64,000 nt of DNA. Origin: Nitrospira sp. (lineage in GTDB: Bacteria > Nitrospirota > Nitrospiria > Nitrospirales > Nitrospiraceae). The notes beneath the pieces are model-generated. The model did not search any database and was not told the DNA's origin. It saw nothing but the letters and a program-made list of their open reading frames with translations. Location of the stretch: NCBI GenBank assembly GCA_036984305.1, contig BQWY01000001.1:3059501-3123500 (forward strand). The letters run 5' to 3'. The first letter of the stretch is position 1, and each line of letters starts with the position of its first letter. Below, piece after piece: positions 20,157 through 29,669 of this stretch. Position numbers and translations under genes: made by a program.

Positions 20157-21368
20157 TCAGGTTCCGGAGGGGGGGCTTGGAGCGGGAGAAGCAGAAGGCG
20201 AAGCCGAGAGAGCCTCGGACAGTTCTTTTGGAGCCACCATCTGGCCGCTTCTGATTTTCTGAAGTCCTTCCACGACGATCTTGTCGCCGGCCGACAATCC
20301 CTGGGTGATGATCCAATCTTGACCGACACGCGGTCCGGTGGTCACGGGCCGAATCGCCACACGATTGTCCGGGTCCACCACGGCCACCCGATAGGTACCT
20401 TGCAATTCTTGGACAGCACGCTGCGGCACGAGTAACGCCCCGTTGTGCTTTTCGACCTCAGCCCGTACCCTGGCATACTGGCCGGGTCTCAAGATGTTGC
20501 CCGGATTGGGAAAGTAACTGACGATCGTAATCGTCCCGGTCTTCACATCGATCTGCCGGTCCGGCAACGCCGCCTTCCCACGGTGTGGATGGACGCTGCC
20601 GTCTGCCAGGATCAGTTCGAGCTTCATGCCTCCGGCTCGTGCCAGATCGGGGTTCGCAGCCCCAATTTGGATCCGCTCCGCGAATCGCAGATACATTTTT
20701 TCGCTGATCGGGAAGAGGACTTTGATCGGATCCACCTGAGAGACCGTGGTCATCACTGTATTTTCCATGATCAGGTCGCCGATCTGAGCGTTGGCAATTC
20801 CGGCCACGCCGTCGACCGGTGCGGTGATGTTGCTCCAATCGAGGCTGAGCTTGGCCTTTTCGAGATTCGCGCGGGCGGAGAACACGGCCGCCTTGTTGGC
20901 TTCGTTCGCTTGAACGGAATCGTCGAGTTCCTTCTGACTGACGGCCCCTTGCTTGACCAACGGTGTGTCCCGCGCCACATCGAGTTGGGTCTTCTTGTAG
21001 GCGGCTTCGGCACGCGCCAACTCGCCCTTCATCTGGTCGAACGAGGCCTGGTACGGTCTCGGATCGATTTTGAACAGGATATCGCCCGCTTTGACGAACG
21101 CTCCCTCCGTGTAGTGCCGGGACAGGAGGTACCCCTGTACCTTGGCTCGGATCTGTGCATCCACGTTGCCGGCCGTGGTGCCGATCCCTTCGGCATAGAT
21201 AGGCACGTCACGCTGAACGACTTCCGTCACGAAGACTTCCGGCACGGGAGCCGAATCGGCTTCCTTCCGGTCACAGGCGGAGAGAACGCTGAGGAGGAGC
21301 CCGGGAAGCAGGCTCCATGAAAGGACGAACTGGTGGAGTGTCGATCGTGTCGTCGCCAAGGGCTTCAC
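20157..21368 (-). CDS. RND periplasmic adaptor lipoprotein (MexA/AcrA family)
   Basis: 403 residues, the membrane-fusion subunit linking the RND pumps to the outer-membrane factor. The leader ends in the lipobox SVLSAC (Cys32), as in AcrA and MexA. The order of segments is standard: an N-terminal beta part, a lipoyl half-motif (KVQGYLLSRHYTEGAFVKAG), a helical hairpin (YKKTQLDVARDTPLVKQGAV), a second lipoyl half (LDWSNITAPVDGVAG), then the beta-barrel and membrane-proximal domains (GQYARVRAEVE). The C-terminus is Ser/Pro-rich. The start is uncertain: GTG at 21368 (used here) or TTG at 21359, the latter better spaced after AAGGGTG. First gene of the operon. Confidence 0.92.
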   Translation of the reverse strand: MKPLATTRSTLHQFVLSWSLLPGLLLSVLSACDRKEADSAPVPEVFVTEVVQRDVPIYAEGIGTTAGNVDAQIRAKVQGYLLSRHYTEGAFVKAGDILFKIDPRPYQASFDQMKGELARAEAAYKKTQLDVARDTPLVKQGAVSQKELDDSVQANEANKAAVFSARANLEKAKLSLDWSNITAPVDGVAGIANAQIGDLIMENTVMTTVSQVDPIKVLFPISEKMYLRFAERIQIGAANPDLARAGGMKLELILADGSVHPHRGKAALPDRQIDVKTGTITIVSYFPNPGNILRPGQYARVRAEVEKHNGALLVPQRAVQELQGTYRVAVVDPDNRVAIRPVTTGPRVGQDWIITQGLSAGDKIVVEGLQKIRSGQMVAPKELSEALSASPSASPAPSPPSGT

Positions 21369-21386
21369 CCTTGCTGATAGCGGGCT

Positions 21387-21416
21387 ACTCTATCGTCTGC
21401 AGAAACGAAGCGTCAA
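21387..21416 (-). promoter_or_regulatory. Possible sigma-70-type promoter of the efflux operon
   Basis: On the minus strand TTGACG (plus 21411-21416) lies 18 bp before TAGAGT (plus 21387-21392), reasonable matches to -35 and -10 boxes. The predicted start point would leave only a very short leader before the adaptor's start codon, which fits better if the TTG at 21359 is used. Confidence 0.3.
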
Positions 21417-21510
21417 GACGAATATCGCCGGCCTTGTCATTGTACCCGTGTTGGGCTAGGCTCCCCGCGGGCCTACCGGCTCTTCGTCGATGTTCTACAG
21501 GGAGGTCTTT

Positions 21511-22221
21511 ATGTGGAAAGCTTCGCTCGCGCTGGCCCTGCTCGTCGCGTTCCCAGTTGGGTGCGCTCCAACGAAACAGGCACGTTCCGTCAAAACCGCC
21601 GGATTCTTGGGCGACATCTACGGGTCCATGCACAAGGGTGGCGACGGAGAAGCGTTGATGGTCTATCGGAATCCAAAGAACGCGACGATCCCTCGCGGCA
21701 CCTATAAGAAGATGTTGTTAGACCATATCCAGGTGTGGGGACCACCCACAACGGACGTCACGAAGCAGAAAAATGCCCAGCGTGTCGCCGATCTCTTTTA
21801 CGCGCTCTTGTACCAGGAACTTTCCAAGGACTATGAAATGGTGGCTCTATCCGGTCCCGGCACACTCCACGTGCAAGCCGCGATTACCAAAGCCGACCCA
21901 ACCATGGTCATCCTGCGGGCCGTCTCGACGATTCCCGCTCCCCTGAACGCCCTGGCCGTCGCTTCGGCTCTCAAAAACCTCGGGACCGGGAAGCCGCTGT
22001 TCGTCGGAGAGGTCTCCATCGAGGGCAAAGTGTCGGATGCACAAACGGGAGAGATTCTCGCCGCGACAGTCGACGACCGTGTCGGCAGGAAGCGGCTCGA
22101 CGCGGACGCATTCGACTCGTGGGACGATGTTTACAAGGCGCTTGAGTACTGGTCGCAACTGTCCCGCTTCAGGTTCTGTGAAGCGCGTGGCAGTAAGGAG
22201 TGCGTGGCACCCAAGGAGTGA
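21511..22221 (+). CDS. DUF3313-family lipoprotein
   Basis: 236 residues. The ATG at 21511 follows AGGGAGG at good spacing. The signal ends in the lipobox FPVGC, so the protein is lipid-anchored. The body (IPRGTYKKMLLDHIQVWGPP, VADLFYALLYQELSKDYEMV, PGTLHVQAAITKADPTMVIL, VGEVSIEGKVSDAQTGEIL) matches the DUF3313 pattern. The function of this family is unknown. The Cys residues near the C-terminus (RFCEARGSKEC) could form a disulphide. It is transcribed divergently from the efflux operon. Confidence 0.7.
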   Translation: MWKASLALALLVAFPVGCAPTKQARSVKTAGFLGDIYGSMHKGGDGEALMVYRNPKNATIPRGTYKKMLLDHIQVWGPPTTDVTKQKNAQRVADLFYALLYQELSKDYEMVALSGPGTLHVQAAITKADPTMVILRAVSTIPAPLNALAVASALKNLGTGKPLFVGEVSIEGKVSDAQTGEILAATVDDRVGRKRLDADAFDSWDDVYKALEYWSQLSRFRFCEARGSKECVAPKE

Positions 22222-22240
22222 GCCTCGCCGGCGGAGCCGA

Positions 22241-22576
22241 TTACGGCTTGTGCGCCGGCGGAGCCACCGCCTCGCGGCAACCCGGTGCGAGTTCGGCGTC
22301 ATGCTGGCGCAGGCACTGGAGAATGCGCCCGCCGCCCGGCTTCACGTCAGGACAAAACCGTCTGGCATCGGCCTCGCAGGCACTCTTGATCCGCATCATG
22401 TTTCTGAATCCGCCGGCCGCTTGTTCGGGCGTTTGCTCAGGCCGCCCGGATTCACTCTGAGACTGCGCTCCGCCTGTCTCGGCAGCCCGCGACATCGAGA
22501 CTTCCCCCACAGTGAGCCAGACGAATCCCACGAGAGCCCAGAGGAATACGCCGAGCACCGCTCGTCGAACACACAT
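22241..22576 (-). CDS. Small secreted Cys-rich-repeat (GLG1-like) protein
   Basis: 111 residues. The ATG at 22576 follows GAGAGGTG, and the first 33 residues form a signal peptide ending S-R-A-A. The mature protein has a Gln/Glu/Ser-rich linker and then SACEADARRFCPDVKPGGGR, ILQCLRQHDAELAPGCREAV. This four-cysteine pattern (C-x7-C-x12-C-x11-C) is that of the cysteine-rich GLG1 repeat, found as small periplasmic proteins in many proteobacteria. The cysteines probably form two disulphides. The function is unknown. It converges with the DUF3313 gene, leaving a 19-bp gap. Confidence 0.75.
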   Translation of the reverse strand: MCVRRAVLGVFLWALVGFVWLTVGEVSMSRAAETGGAQSQSESGRPEQTPEQAAGGFRNMMRIKSACEADARRFCPDVKPGGGRILQCLRQHDAELAPGCREAVAPPAHKP

Positions 22577-22761
22577 GATCACACCTCTCAGAAATGGCTG
22601 TCGGAAGCCTACCGCCACCACCGCGAAATTACAACCGAAGCGACGTGCTTTCTTTTCGCGCCCATTCTTGACACGGGGCTGCAACGTTTCGGTCGCGCTG
22701 AGATGATGCCTCGCGCAGCACATCGGCTGCATGAGGTCGTCCCCCCCCGAACGGTAGCCGC

Positions 22762-24303
22762 CTAACGCCACTCCACCGCTCCAAACGCCGAATCTCCCAG
22801 GAGGACGTACATCACGCTCACGGTGCCAATCGCCTGATCCCGATAGTCGACTCCGGGGTACTGTGCGTTGCGATGAGAGTACCAATAGCGCAAGGCCACA
22901 CCGTGGCGTCCCACCACACGCCAGGTCAGCGAAGATTCCACGCGCGCGATATGTTCCCAACCGCCCTGTTCGGGAGACAGCACGTCGCTCACATAGTAGT
23001 CCCGACCCGTGACATCCCACATGACCCGATCACCGACCATCAGCCGTAGATTGAGCATGCCCTGAGGGGTAAGGCCATAATGATAGTCCCGCTCCCCGGT
23101 TTGTTGAATTCGCCCGGCCGCGCCATATCCAGTGCCGGCCAGCGCCGTGCCCTGGAGCGCAACCGTGTGCGACAGCCATGTTTGCCACGTCGTTCCGAGC
23201 GCCAATGCGGTGCTTGAGACGCGAAATACTTGCGGCGAAATATAATCGTAGCTGCCATAGAGCCCCCAGATGCCTCGGGTCGTCTTCCCGGACGCGTACG
23301 TGGTGCCCACGAGAAGTCCATAGCTGTTGATGCTTTCCAATACATTGGCCGTGACGGCGGTGAGGTGAAAATCGAAAAAGTCGAACGGACGGGCATAGGT
23401 ATAGCCGGGCTTTCCGGGGAGCCCATGGGTGAACGTGAAATCCCCCACCGCTCCGTTCTCTTCGACGTTGGAAGACACATTTCGGCTGCTGGAGGAGATG
23501 GAACCTCCGACCTCCAGACGTAGAAACGTGGCGGGCTGGTGGCTGGGATACACGGCGTCGAACTTGTTGCCGAAGACGAACCGGTTGAACCCTGTCGGTG
23601 GTGAAATGACCGCTGCGCCAAGCTCTCGCCAGAACCCTGGCTTTCCGTTACTGTCCTCGAGCACCAGATTGGCCATTCTGAAAAACGGCTCTCCGAGAAA
23701 CGTCCCGCCGATGGGAGTGGCAATCATGTCATTGATGGAAGGGTTGGTCGTCTCACCGGCGATTTCCCAGACAAAGCTCCCGCCGACGCTGTAGAGGAAG
23801 GATTCCCAGAAATTCAACCCGGTCGATCGCGCCAAACCATAATAGATGCTGCCGCCATACGGGTGGAGGAACTGGTTGACCTTGAACTGGTCGTCGTCGA
23901 TGACCCATTTCGAATCGGTTAGATTTTTCCAGATGGTGTTCCAATTCGTTCGGTAGGCCTCCTGAGGTTCGACAAAGTTTCGGTCGAAGAGATTGAGCAG
24001 AAATTCATAGAGTAGGATCTCTCCAGCGGGCAGGAGATAGCTGCGACCGGCTCCAGTCTCCCACACCAGCTTGTCCTGCTGCCAGGTTCGGGCCGCGTGA
24101 ATGACTCTGTCCACGACGGACCCGGAGGGTTGCTCGGGCGGGGCCGCATCGAAGGGGGAAGGAGGACCGTGAACCGGAGAGGGAGCGCCAGCAGGTTCCT
24201 CGGCAACAGCGGCGGGAGTGGGCAGACAGGGTGGAACGCCAAGCGCGGTCAGCAGCAGGATCCCTCGCCAAATACCGGCCGTGCGATAGGACCGCCTTAA
24301 CAT
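22762..24303 (-). CDS. DUF3943-domain envelope protein
   Basis: 513 residues with an N-terminal signal peptide (hydrophobic residues 13-32) and a Pro/Ala-rich linker up to about residue 60. The conserved region includes GEILLYEFLLNLFDRNF, DDDQFKVNQFLHPYGGSIYY, RSTGLNFWESFLYSVGGSFV, WEIAGETTNPSINDMIATPI and GGTFLGEPFFRMANLVLED, which is the DUF3943 signature. The remainder is rich in alternating strands, consistent with an outer-membrane or membrane-associated barrel. The function of the family is unknown. It starts at ATG 24303 without an obvious strong ribosome site. Confidence 0.75.
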   Translation of the reverse strand: MLRRSYRTAGIWRGILLLTALGVPPCLPTPAAVAEEPAGAPSPVHGPPSPFDAAPPEQPSGSVVDRVIHAARTWQQDKLVWETGAGRSYLLPAGEILLYEFLLNLFDRNFVEPQEAYRTNWNTIWKNLTDSKWVIDDDQFKVNQFLHPYGGSIYYGLARSTGLNFWESFLYSVGGSFVWEIAGETTNPSINDMIATPIGGTFLGEPFFRMANLVLEDSNGKPGFWRELGAAVISPPTGFNRFVFGNKFDAVYPSHQPATFLRLEVGGSISSSSRNVSSNVEENGAVGDFTFTHGLPGKPGYTYARPFDFFDFHLTAVTANVLESINSYGLLVGTTYASGKTTRGIWGLYGSYDYISPQVFRVSSTALALGTTWQTWLSHTVALQGTALAGTGYGAAGRIQQTGERDYHYGLTPQGMLNLRLMVGDRVMWDVTGRDYYVSDVLSPEQGGWEHIARVESSLTWRVVGRHGVALRYWYSHRNAQYPGVDYRDQAIGTVSVMYVLLGDSAFGAVEWR

Positions 24304-24454
24304 CCGGTTACGTACGGCCTCGCCGGTGTGTCCGGTTCCGTCCTCGAGGAGAATCCATTGACACGATTCCGCCGATTCTTCTCGTCTACACGAGACACGC
24401 CGCGTTACGGGAGCGAGAGGCAGCTGGTGCTCTCCATCACGTCATCATGGCCGT

Positions 24455-24841
24455 TCATACAGGCATCGGCCGACCTTCGCCGAGCGTGATCCAGCCGCGA
24501 ATGATCCGGTACATGAACCACAATCCCAGTATGGCCATCGGCAGCCACGCGATCAAGAGACCGATTCCCAAGGTCGCGAAGATGAACACCACGCACAGCG
24601 CAATCCATAATAGTCCGAACCAAAACGTCCGAATCTGCCATCGAAAGTGCGATTCGAGCCACGTGTTCCTTGCCTGGCCGCGTTTCAGATAATTGAGAAT
24701 CACCGCAATGATCGATGGCCAACCGGTGAGAAAGGCGCCGACGACGGTGGCAGTGCCGATGATGCCGGTCAGCAGACTGAACGCATGCAGGGCGTACACG
24801 ACTTGCGTCCAGGTGACCAGAGAATCCGATGTGCGATTCAT
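24455..24841 (-). CDS. Small membrane protein, DUF4870-like
   Basis: 128 residues with three hydrophobic helices, at about 12-38, 40-52 (weaker) and 72-108. The ATG at 24841 follows GGAGGGCGGC. Conserved-looking stretches are YALHAFSLLTGIIGTATVVG, SHFRWQIRTFWFGLLWIAL and FMYRIIRGW, which match the small proteins annotated near DUF4870. Function unknown. It is separated by 99 bp from the downstream end of the next minus-strand gene. Confidence 0.65.
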   Translation of the reverse strand: MNRTSDSLVTWTQVVYALHAFSLLTGIIGTATVVGAFLTGWPSIIAVILNYLKRGQARNTWLESHFRWQIRTFWFGLLWIALCVVFIFATLGIGLLIAWLPMAILGLWFMYRIIRGWITLGEGRPMPV

Positions 24842-24940
24842 GCCGCCCTCCGCCACTCACCTTAGTTGTGTGTCGGCCGACTCCACCGGCAAGCCGGTTC
24901 CCTTGGTATCGGCGGCGGACATCCAGGTCGCACTCGTCGA

Positions 24941-25909
24941 TTAGAACGATCCGAACATATAGCGGATGCCGACCTCGATATTCCAGTCGTAGGCGCCGAC
25001 CAACTGACGCCCCCAGATGCCCACGCCGGGACGCACGAACGCACCCAATCGGCCTACTACATTGCGCCCGACCTCGAACTCGAGCGTCATGCTGCTCTTG
25101 GCGTTTTGTTCCCAATCTATTTGCCAGATGGACTGCACAAGGGTCCACAATCGATCATCCCATATGGTATTGAGTTGAGCCACAAAGCGGGAGACCTCGA
25201 CGCTCTGCCGAGTGGCATCCCCGCCCACCGAACTTTGGTGCTGGAAGACTCCGAACAGAAGCGAGTCCAGGTGTGGCAGGAATCGGCCGGTGGCGAGGAA
25301 GGGACCGAGCGTATACTTTCCCAGGCCTAAGGTATTTTGGTCAGCCGTCGGGTAGGTGGACTGGACGCCGAGGAAAATAGCGTACTCGGGAGTATTATAG
25401 GCGCGCCATCCCGCCGTTACCGCGACATCGCTCATTCCTCTGGCACTCGTGGCTCCTGGTCGATCTGGAATATTCCATCTCAAGAACGGAACGTCCGCAC
25501 GGACGACGAAGTTATGCCGGTACGGCAGGTCGGTGCGAAACACCGTCGCCACGCCCTGCCCTCCCTGGGGCAAGTTCAGATATTGAGACGTTAGTTGTAC
25601 CCGTCCCACGATCGCCGTGGGATCGGTTCCAAACTTCCGCGCGAGTTTTCTGACGCGCACCGCCTCCTCGTGTTGTTCCTCGGTCAGCGGTTGAGGGCCC
25701 ACACGAGGGAACACGCGGCGCCGGGATTTGACATCGGGCTCCTCAGATGCCTCCCCGGGCTCCGGGCTGGCAGAAGAACCACTGGTTGGAGATACCTCCG
25801 ACACCGAGGTCTGCCCCGGTGCCGCGGAGACATCGAGCACGAGCAGGCCCACCGCTGCCAACAGGCACAGACCGCCAAGCCGGATCGTCACAGCGGGTAA
25901 CGTGTTCAT
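24941..25909 (-). CDS. Predicted outer-membrane beta-barrel (transporter-like)
   Basis: 322 residues with a signal peptide (to about residue 33) and a Ser/Pro/Glu-rich linker. From about residue 100 it has barrel-like strands, such as AIVGRVQLTSQYLNLPQGGQ, FVVRADVPFLRWNIPD, DVAVTAGWRAY and SMTLEFEVGRNVVGRLGAFV. It ends in VGIRYMFGSF with a terminal Phe, as outer-membrane barrels do. The layout resembles the loose 'MetA-pathway/transporter' barrel group. The substrate is unknown. ATG at 25909. Confidence 0.6.
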   Translation of the reverse strand: MNTLPAVTIRLGGLCLLAAVGLLVLDVSAAPGQTSVSEVSPTSGSSASPEPGEASEEPDVKSRRRVFPRVGPQPLTEEQHEEAVRVRKLARKFGTDPTAIVGRVQLTSQYLNLPQGGQGVATVFRTDLPYRHNFVVRADVPFLRWNIPDRPGATSARGMSDVAVTAGWRAYNTPEYAIFLGVQSTYPTADQNTLGLGKYTLGPFLATGRFLPHLDSLLFGVFQHQSSVGGDATRQSVEVSRFVAQLNTIWDDRLWTLVQSIWQIDWEQNAKSSMTLEFEVGRNVVGRLGAFVRPGVGIWGRQLVGAYDWNIEVGIRYMFGSF

Positions 25910-25955
25910 CTGCGTCTAGCTTGCACAGACGATGCCGCCACGCCCCACCCATCAG

Positions 25956-26447
25956 CTACTGCGATGCCGAATCCAGATTGAGATCGACCTCCCCATTCTC
26001 GTCGAACGGAATGGTGAAGCTGCTTGGGGCCTCCGCAAAGGCTTTGCCTTTGAGGCGGTAGCGGACCTTGGTAACGCCGGAACTCATCCCCTGGGCCTGA
26101 CGCAGGAAACTACCGAGTCCGGTGATGACCTCTCCCGTCACGACTTCTGATCCAAAGCGCGGAACGGTCACTTTTTGACCGGACATGCCGTTGCCAAATT
26201 CCTTGTCATTGAGGTCGATATCGAAGCGAACGCCATTGATATCCAGATCGAAATTGTTCGGATTCTGGATTCGGAGTTGTACGTCAAAACGCTGTTCGAA
26301 GACAGCCACCTCCTTGGGTGCAATGTTGGCAACCGAAAACTTGGGGGTCTCGAAATCGCGCGGGAGGGTCGAACAGGCGGGGATCACAACAAGCGCCCAT
26401 GCCAGTGCCAGCATAGATATTCGCCCGCTCGCAAAGCGTCTGAGCAT
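25956..26447 (-). CDS. LEA type 2 (WHy-domain) lipoprotein
   Basis: 163 residues. The ATG at 26447 is preceded by GAAAGGAGACC. The signal ends in the lipobox VIPAC, followed by STLPRDFETPKFSVANIAPK. The single domain, with VFEQRFDVQLRIQNPNNFDL and DINGVRFDIDLNDKEFGNGM, is a LEA14-like water-stress/hypersensitive fold. Bacterial members are small periplasmic lipoproteins, often near envelope genes, with no settled function. The next minus-strand gene downstream starts 46 bp away, so the two may be co-transcribed. Confidence 0.8.
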   Translation of the reverse strand: MLRRFASGRISMLALAWALVVIPACSTLPRDFETPKFSVANIAPKEVAVFEQRFDVQLRIQNPNNFDLDINGVRFDIDLNDKEFGNGMSGQKVTVPRFGSEVVTGEVITGLGSFLRQAQGMSSGVTKVRYRLKGKAFAEAPSSFTIPFDENGEVDLNLDSASQ

Positions 26448-26560
26448 CGGTGGTCTCCTTTCCCAATCAGGACATTGGCTCATGTCCGTTCGCGCCCTGA
26501 GTCCGTCATGGACCACAACCAACAACGAGCGCTCCGAACCCGTGTTCCTCTCTGAATGGG

Positions 26561-28933
26561 TCACTCGAGAGCGAACGTGATTTTCTCGATCCGCCCGGTA
26601 AACTCGAACTTCCCTTTGTCCTTGTACGCGGGCTCGACTGCGGTGATCGAGTCGCGGCCCACTTCGAATGGTTCGAGCCCATGACGGAATATCGACCGTT
26701 TCAGCCGTCCCTCCCCCGCCGGTGCTCCGTCGACGAAGAGCCTGAGCGTGCCCCCGCCTTGTGGTCCATCCGGCGTAAAGATGGTCTTGAGGGTAACCTT
26801 CCCAGGAGGCAACGCCACCGTCCCGGGGATGGTCACATTGGCGAGGTCAAAGAATGTATACCGGAAGTTCGGCTTTCCATCTTTGACATACAGCGACCAA
26901 CCCGCAGAGAACGCGCCCGCACAGGTCACGACCCCCTCAACTCCGTCCTCGGGAATCGTCAGCTCTGCCGTGATACTATGCCCCCGCGGGAAGAGCTGGG
27001 GGCCGACGGGCTCCGGAAGCCACACGGAGTTTCCAAAATAGGTCCAACTCGTCGGCGGTTGGCCACCAACCCTCAATTTTGGATCGAACCGCTCGGCCAT
27101 CCGTGAATCGAGCGGCAGCACGTCGTACTTCTTCGCCTCTTCGAGAAACAAGTCCTGCAGCTCTTTCAACTTCGCCGGTTGCGCGGCGGCAAGGTTGTCG
27201 GCCTCGCTAAAGTCTTTGTCGATGTGGTACAGCTCCCACGGTGCATTGAGAAAATCGCCCGTGCGGTTCGCTGTATCCCAGGGAACGCCGAAACGGCTGG
27301 CCGCCACCCAGCCGTCGTGGTAGATCGCCCGGTTGGTGAACATTTCGAAGTATTGTGTGGTTCGGCGGTCTTTGGCTTTGGCGTTCTCAAAGGTATACGC
27401 CATCGAGACGCCCTCGATCGGCTTCTGTTGGATGCCGTCGACGACCTTCGGCGCCGCGAGGTGAGCCGCCTCCAGGATGGTCGGCACCACGTCGATCACA
27501 TGATGAAATTGGGTTCGTGACTCGCCTTTCGCCTTGATGCCTTTGGGCCAGTGGATGACCATCGGGTTGCGTGTGCCCCCGAAGTGGCTCGCCACCTGCT
27601 TGGTCCATTGGAACGGTGCATCCATGGCCCAGGCCCAGGCGACCGGAACGTGCGGTTCGCTCGAAGGGCCGCCGATCTCATCCAATCGATTGATCGTGCT
27701 CTCGAGGCCCAGCTGCACGCCGAGCAGACTGGCCAGTTCGCTAAAGGTGCCTTCCAATCCTCCTTCGGCGCTCGCGCCGTTGTCCCCGACAATGTAGATG
27801 ACCATGGTATTGTCGAGCTCGCCTGAGGCTTCCAGGCTCTCGATCAAGCGGCCCACATGAAAGTCGGTATGGGCCATGTAGGCGGCATAGTTTTCCATCA
27901 GGCGCACATACACCTTCCGCGCGTCGGCCCGCACCTCGTCCCAAGCCGGAATATCGGCCGGTCGGGGTGTGAGCTTCGTGCCCTCCGGGATGATCCCCAT
28001 CTCCAATTGTTTGGCATGCGTCAGCTCCCGCTGCTTGTCCCAGCCGTGGTCGAATTGTCCCTTGAATTTGTCCTGCCATTCCTTTGTCACGTGGTGCGGC
28101 GCATGGACGGCCCCCGTGCTGAAATACACGAACCACGGCTTGTCAGGATTGGCCGCCCGCACGTTGCGTGTCCACGCAATGGTCTCGTCGGTCATGTCCT
28201 CTGTGAAGTGGTACCCCTGCTCAGGGGTCGCCGGTGGCGGGACAGGGACCGTATTCCGGTACAACGTCGGATAGTACTGATGGGCCTCACCCTGGTTGAA
28301 ACCGTAGAAATAATCGAATCCCAAGCCGGTGGGCCAGCGATCGAACGGACCGGCTGGACTGATCTCCGGCTCCGGCGTGTTGTGCCACTTGCCGAACATG
28401 GCCGTGGCATAGCCGTTGCCCCGCAAGATCTCCGAAATCAGCGCCGTGCTTCTCGGAATAATGCCGGTGTAGCCGGGATATCCGGTCCCCATTTCGATAA
28501 TGACACCGGTCCCGACACTGTGGTGATTGCGACCGGCCAGCAAGGCGGCCCGGGTTGGGCTGCAGAGCGCCGTGGTATGGAATCGTGTATACTTCAATCC
28601 GTTCTTTGCGAGCGTATCCAAATTCGGGGTCGGCACCGGGCCACCAAACGTAGAGGTCATGCCGAAGCCGACATCGTCTAACAGAATGAGCAGCACGTTC
28701 GGGGCTCCCTTCGGGGCCTTGATCGGCTGCGGATAGTTGGCGGTGGAGTCCTTGTACGTCTTGCCGATCTTCCCTGTAAACGCGGGATCGGGTTTGGGCA
28801 ATTGGGCACCCGCCCCAACACTGCTCTCAGATTTCTTCTCACCTGCCTCGGCGGCCTGTCCCAACATCAGGGTGTAGCCGAACAGCGCGACGATTGCAGC
28901 CGCTCGCACACAGCGCCCTTGTTCTCTTAGCAT
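26561..28933 (-). CDS. Arylsulfatase, long form with CSPTR motif
   Basis: 790 residues, about the size of mycobacterial AtsA. The ATG at 28933 follows GGAGG and opens a signal peptide, so the enzyme is exported. It hydrolyses sulfate esters. Metal ligands DD are at about 86-87 (LILLDDVGFGM), the nucleophile Cys124 lies in CSPTR (converted to formylglycine in active sulfatases) and GKWH follows. The C-terminal 150 residues (AELTIPEDGVEGVV, GGTLRLFVDGAPAGEGRLKR, FEFTGRIEKITFAL) look like a lectin/LamG-like beta-sandwich. It is the first of four sulfatases in this island and the only one with the canonical Pro at +2. Nearest upstream gene: the SYLF-like lipoprotein, 112 bp away. Confidence 0.92.
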   Translation of the reverse strand: MLREQGRCVRAAAIVALFGYTLMLGQAAEAGEKKSESSVGAGAQLPKPDPAFTGKIGKTYKDSTANYPQPIKAPKGAPNVLLILLDDVGFGMTSTFGGPVPTPNLDTLAKNGLKYTRFHTTALCSPTRAALLAGRNHHSVGTGVIIEMGTGYPGYTGIIPRSTALISEILRGNGYATAMFGKWHNTPEPEISPAGPFDRWPTGLGFDYFYGFNQGEAHQYYPTLYRNTVPVPPPATPEQGYHFTEDMTDETIAWTRNVRAANPDKPWFVYFSTGAVHAPHHVTKEWQDKFKGQFDHGWDKQRELTHAKQLEMGIIPEGTKLTPRPADIPAWDEVRADARKVYVRLMENYAAYMAHTDFHVGRLIESLEASGELDNTMVIYIVGDNGASAEGGLEGTFSELASLLGVQLGLESTINRLDEIGGPSSEPHVPVAWAWAMDAPFQWTKQVASHFGGTRNPMVIHWPKGIKAKGESRTQFHHVIDVVPTILEAAHLAAPKVVDGIQQKPIEGVSMAYTFENAKAKDRRTTQYFEMFTNRAIYHDGWVAASRFGVPWDTANRTGDFLNAPWELYHIDKDFSEADNLAAAQPAKLKELQDLFLEEAKKYDVLPLDSRMAERFDPKLRVGGQPPTSWTYFGNSVWLPEPVGPQLFPRGHSITAELTIPEDGVEGVVTCAGAFSAGWSLYVKDGKPNFRYTFFDLANVTIPGTVALPPGKVTLKTIFTPDGPQGGGTLRLFVDGAPAGEGRLKRSIFRHGLEPFEVGRDSITAVEPAYKDKGKFEFTGRIEKITFALE

Positions 28934-29045
28934 ACTGACCTCCACGCACCACTGTGCGTTCAACACACGCGATATTCGCTACGCCAACTTCTGGGATGAT
29001 ACCGTTCTCGGTCTCCCCGACCGGGGTCGCTCCATACCAGGCAAC

Positions 29046-29621
29046 CTAGTCGATGGAATAGGGCTGTGCTCGCATAACGGCGATTGTGGCCGTAGCCGAG
29101 ACTCCAGCATCGGTGAGGACGTAGGTCGTAAATCCCTTCTTCATCAGATCTCCCGTTCCGCCACCACCTGCAGCTCCCACGTCTCCGGCCTTGGCCGCCG
29201 CCTCGGCCTGCACGCCAGCTCTCCACGTACCGTCTGCGAGATCACGTAGCTTCTCGATGTCCTGGAAGATCAGGACGATTTTTTCTGCTCGTCCTCCCCA
29301 TCCCGCACCGAACTGGATCTCGGGGATTCGCAGATATGATCGCTTGTGGGTTGCCTTTTCCACCACTACCCCCGCACCTCCCCCGCCACCAACCAGAGGA
29401 AGCTTGACGACCTTCTTTTCCGCTACAGCATAGCCAACGGACTCCGCCAATTCATGTTCGGCTTGGGGATGTTGCTTGACCAGTTCTGCCAATGTGTCCT
29501 TTTCGAGCTCTTCGAAATAGGCACGTTTCTCATCTTTAGTCCCGAACAGACCGCCGGCACAGGCGCCGAGCATGAGCAGCACCAGCGCGCTCGCGACGCT
29601 CGTCATCATGGGTTTGTGCAT
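29046..29621 (-). CDS. SYLF-like lipoprotein
   Basis: 191 residues with the lipobox LMLGAC and a long Glu/Lys-rich helical region. The core (GYAVAEKKVVKLPLVGGGGG, AGVVVEKATHKRSYLRIPEI, QFGAGWGGRAEKIVLIFQD) has the glycine turn and strand order of the SYLF domain, but more divergent than the other four copies in this window. A Gly/Ala-rich insertion lies near residue 150. The lipid-binding role is inferred from the family. The gene lies 48 bp downstream of a sulfatase and 112 bp upstream of another, so co-expression with them is likely. Confidence 0.6.
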   Translation of the reverse strand: MHKPMMTSVASALVLLMLGACAGGLFGTKDEKRAYFEELEKDTLAELVKQHPQAEHELAESVGYAVAEKKVVKLPLVGGGGGAGVVVEKATHKRSYLRIPEIQFGAGWGGRAEKIVLIFQDIEKLRDLADGTWRAGVQAEAAAKAGDVGAAGGGGTGDLMKKGFTTYVLTDAGVSATATIAVMRAQPYSID

Positions 29622-29669
29622 GTCCTACCTCATCGTCGTCAGTGGGTCAACGTGTTCTTGCGGAGTCAC

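Noticed and set aside
20153-20329. Upstream extension of the first RND pump
   Set aside because: It overlaps the adaptor's C-terminus in another frame. HAE1 pumps begin at the VKFFVHRP-type motif, as here at 20152.
22226-22265. Direct repeat CGCCGGCGGAGCC, two copies 27 bp apart
   Set aside because: Short GC-rich repeat, one copy inside the end of the Cys-rich gene. Likely chance in GC-rich DNA.
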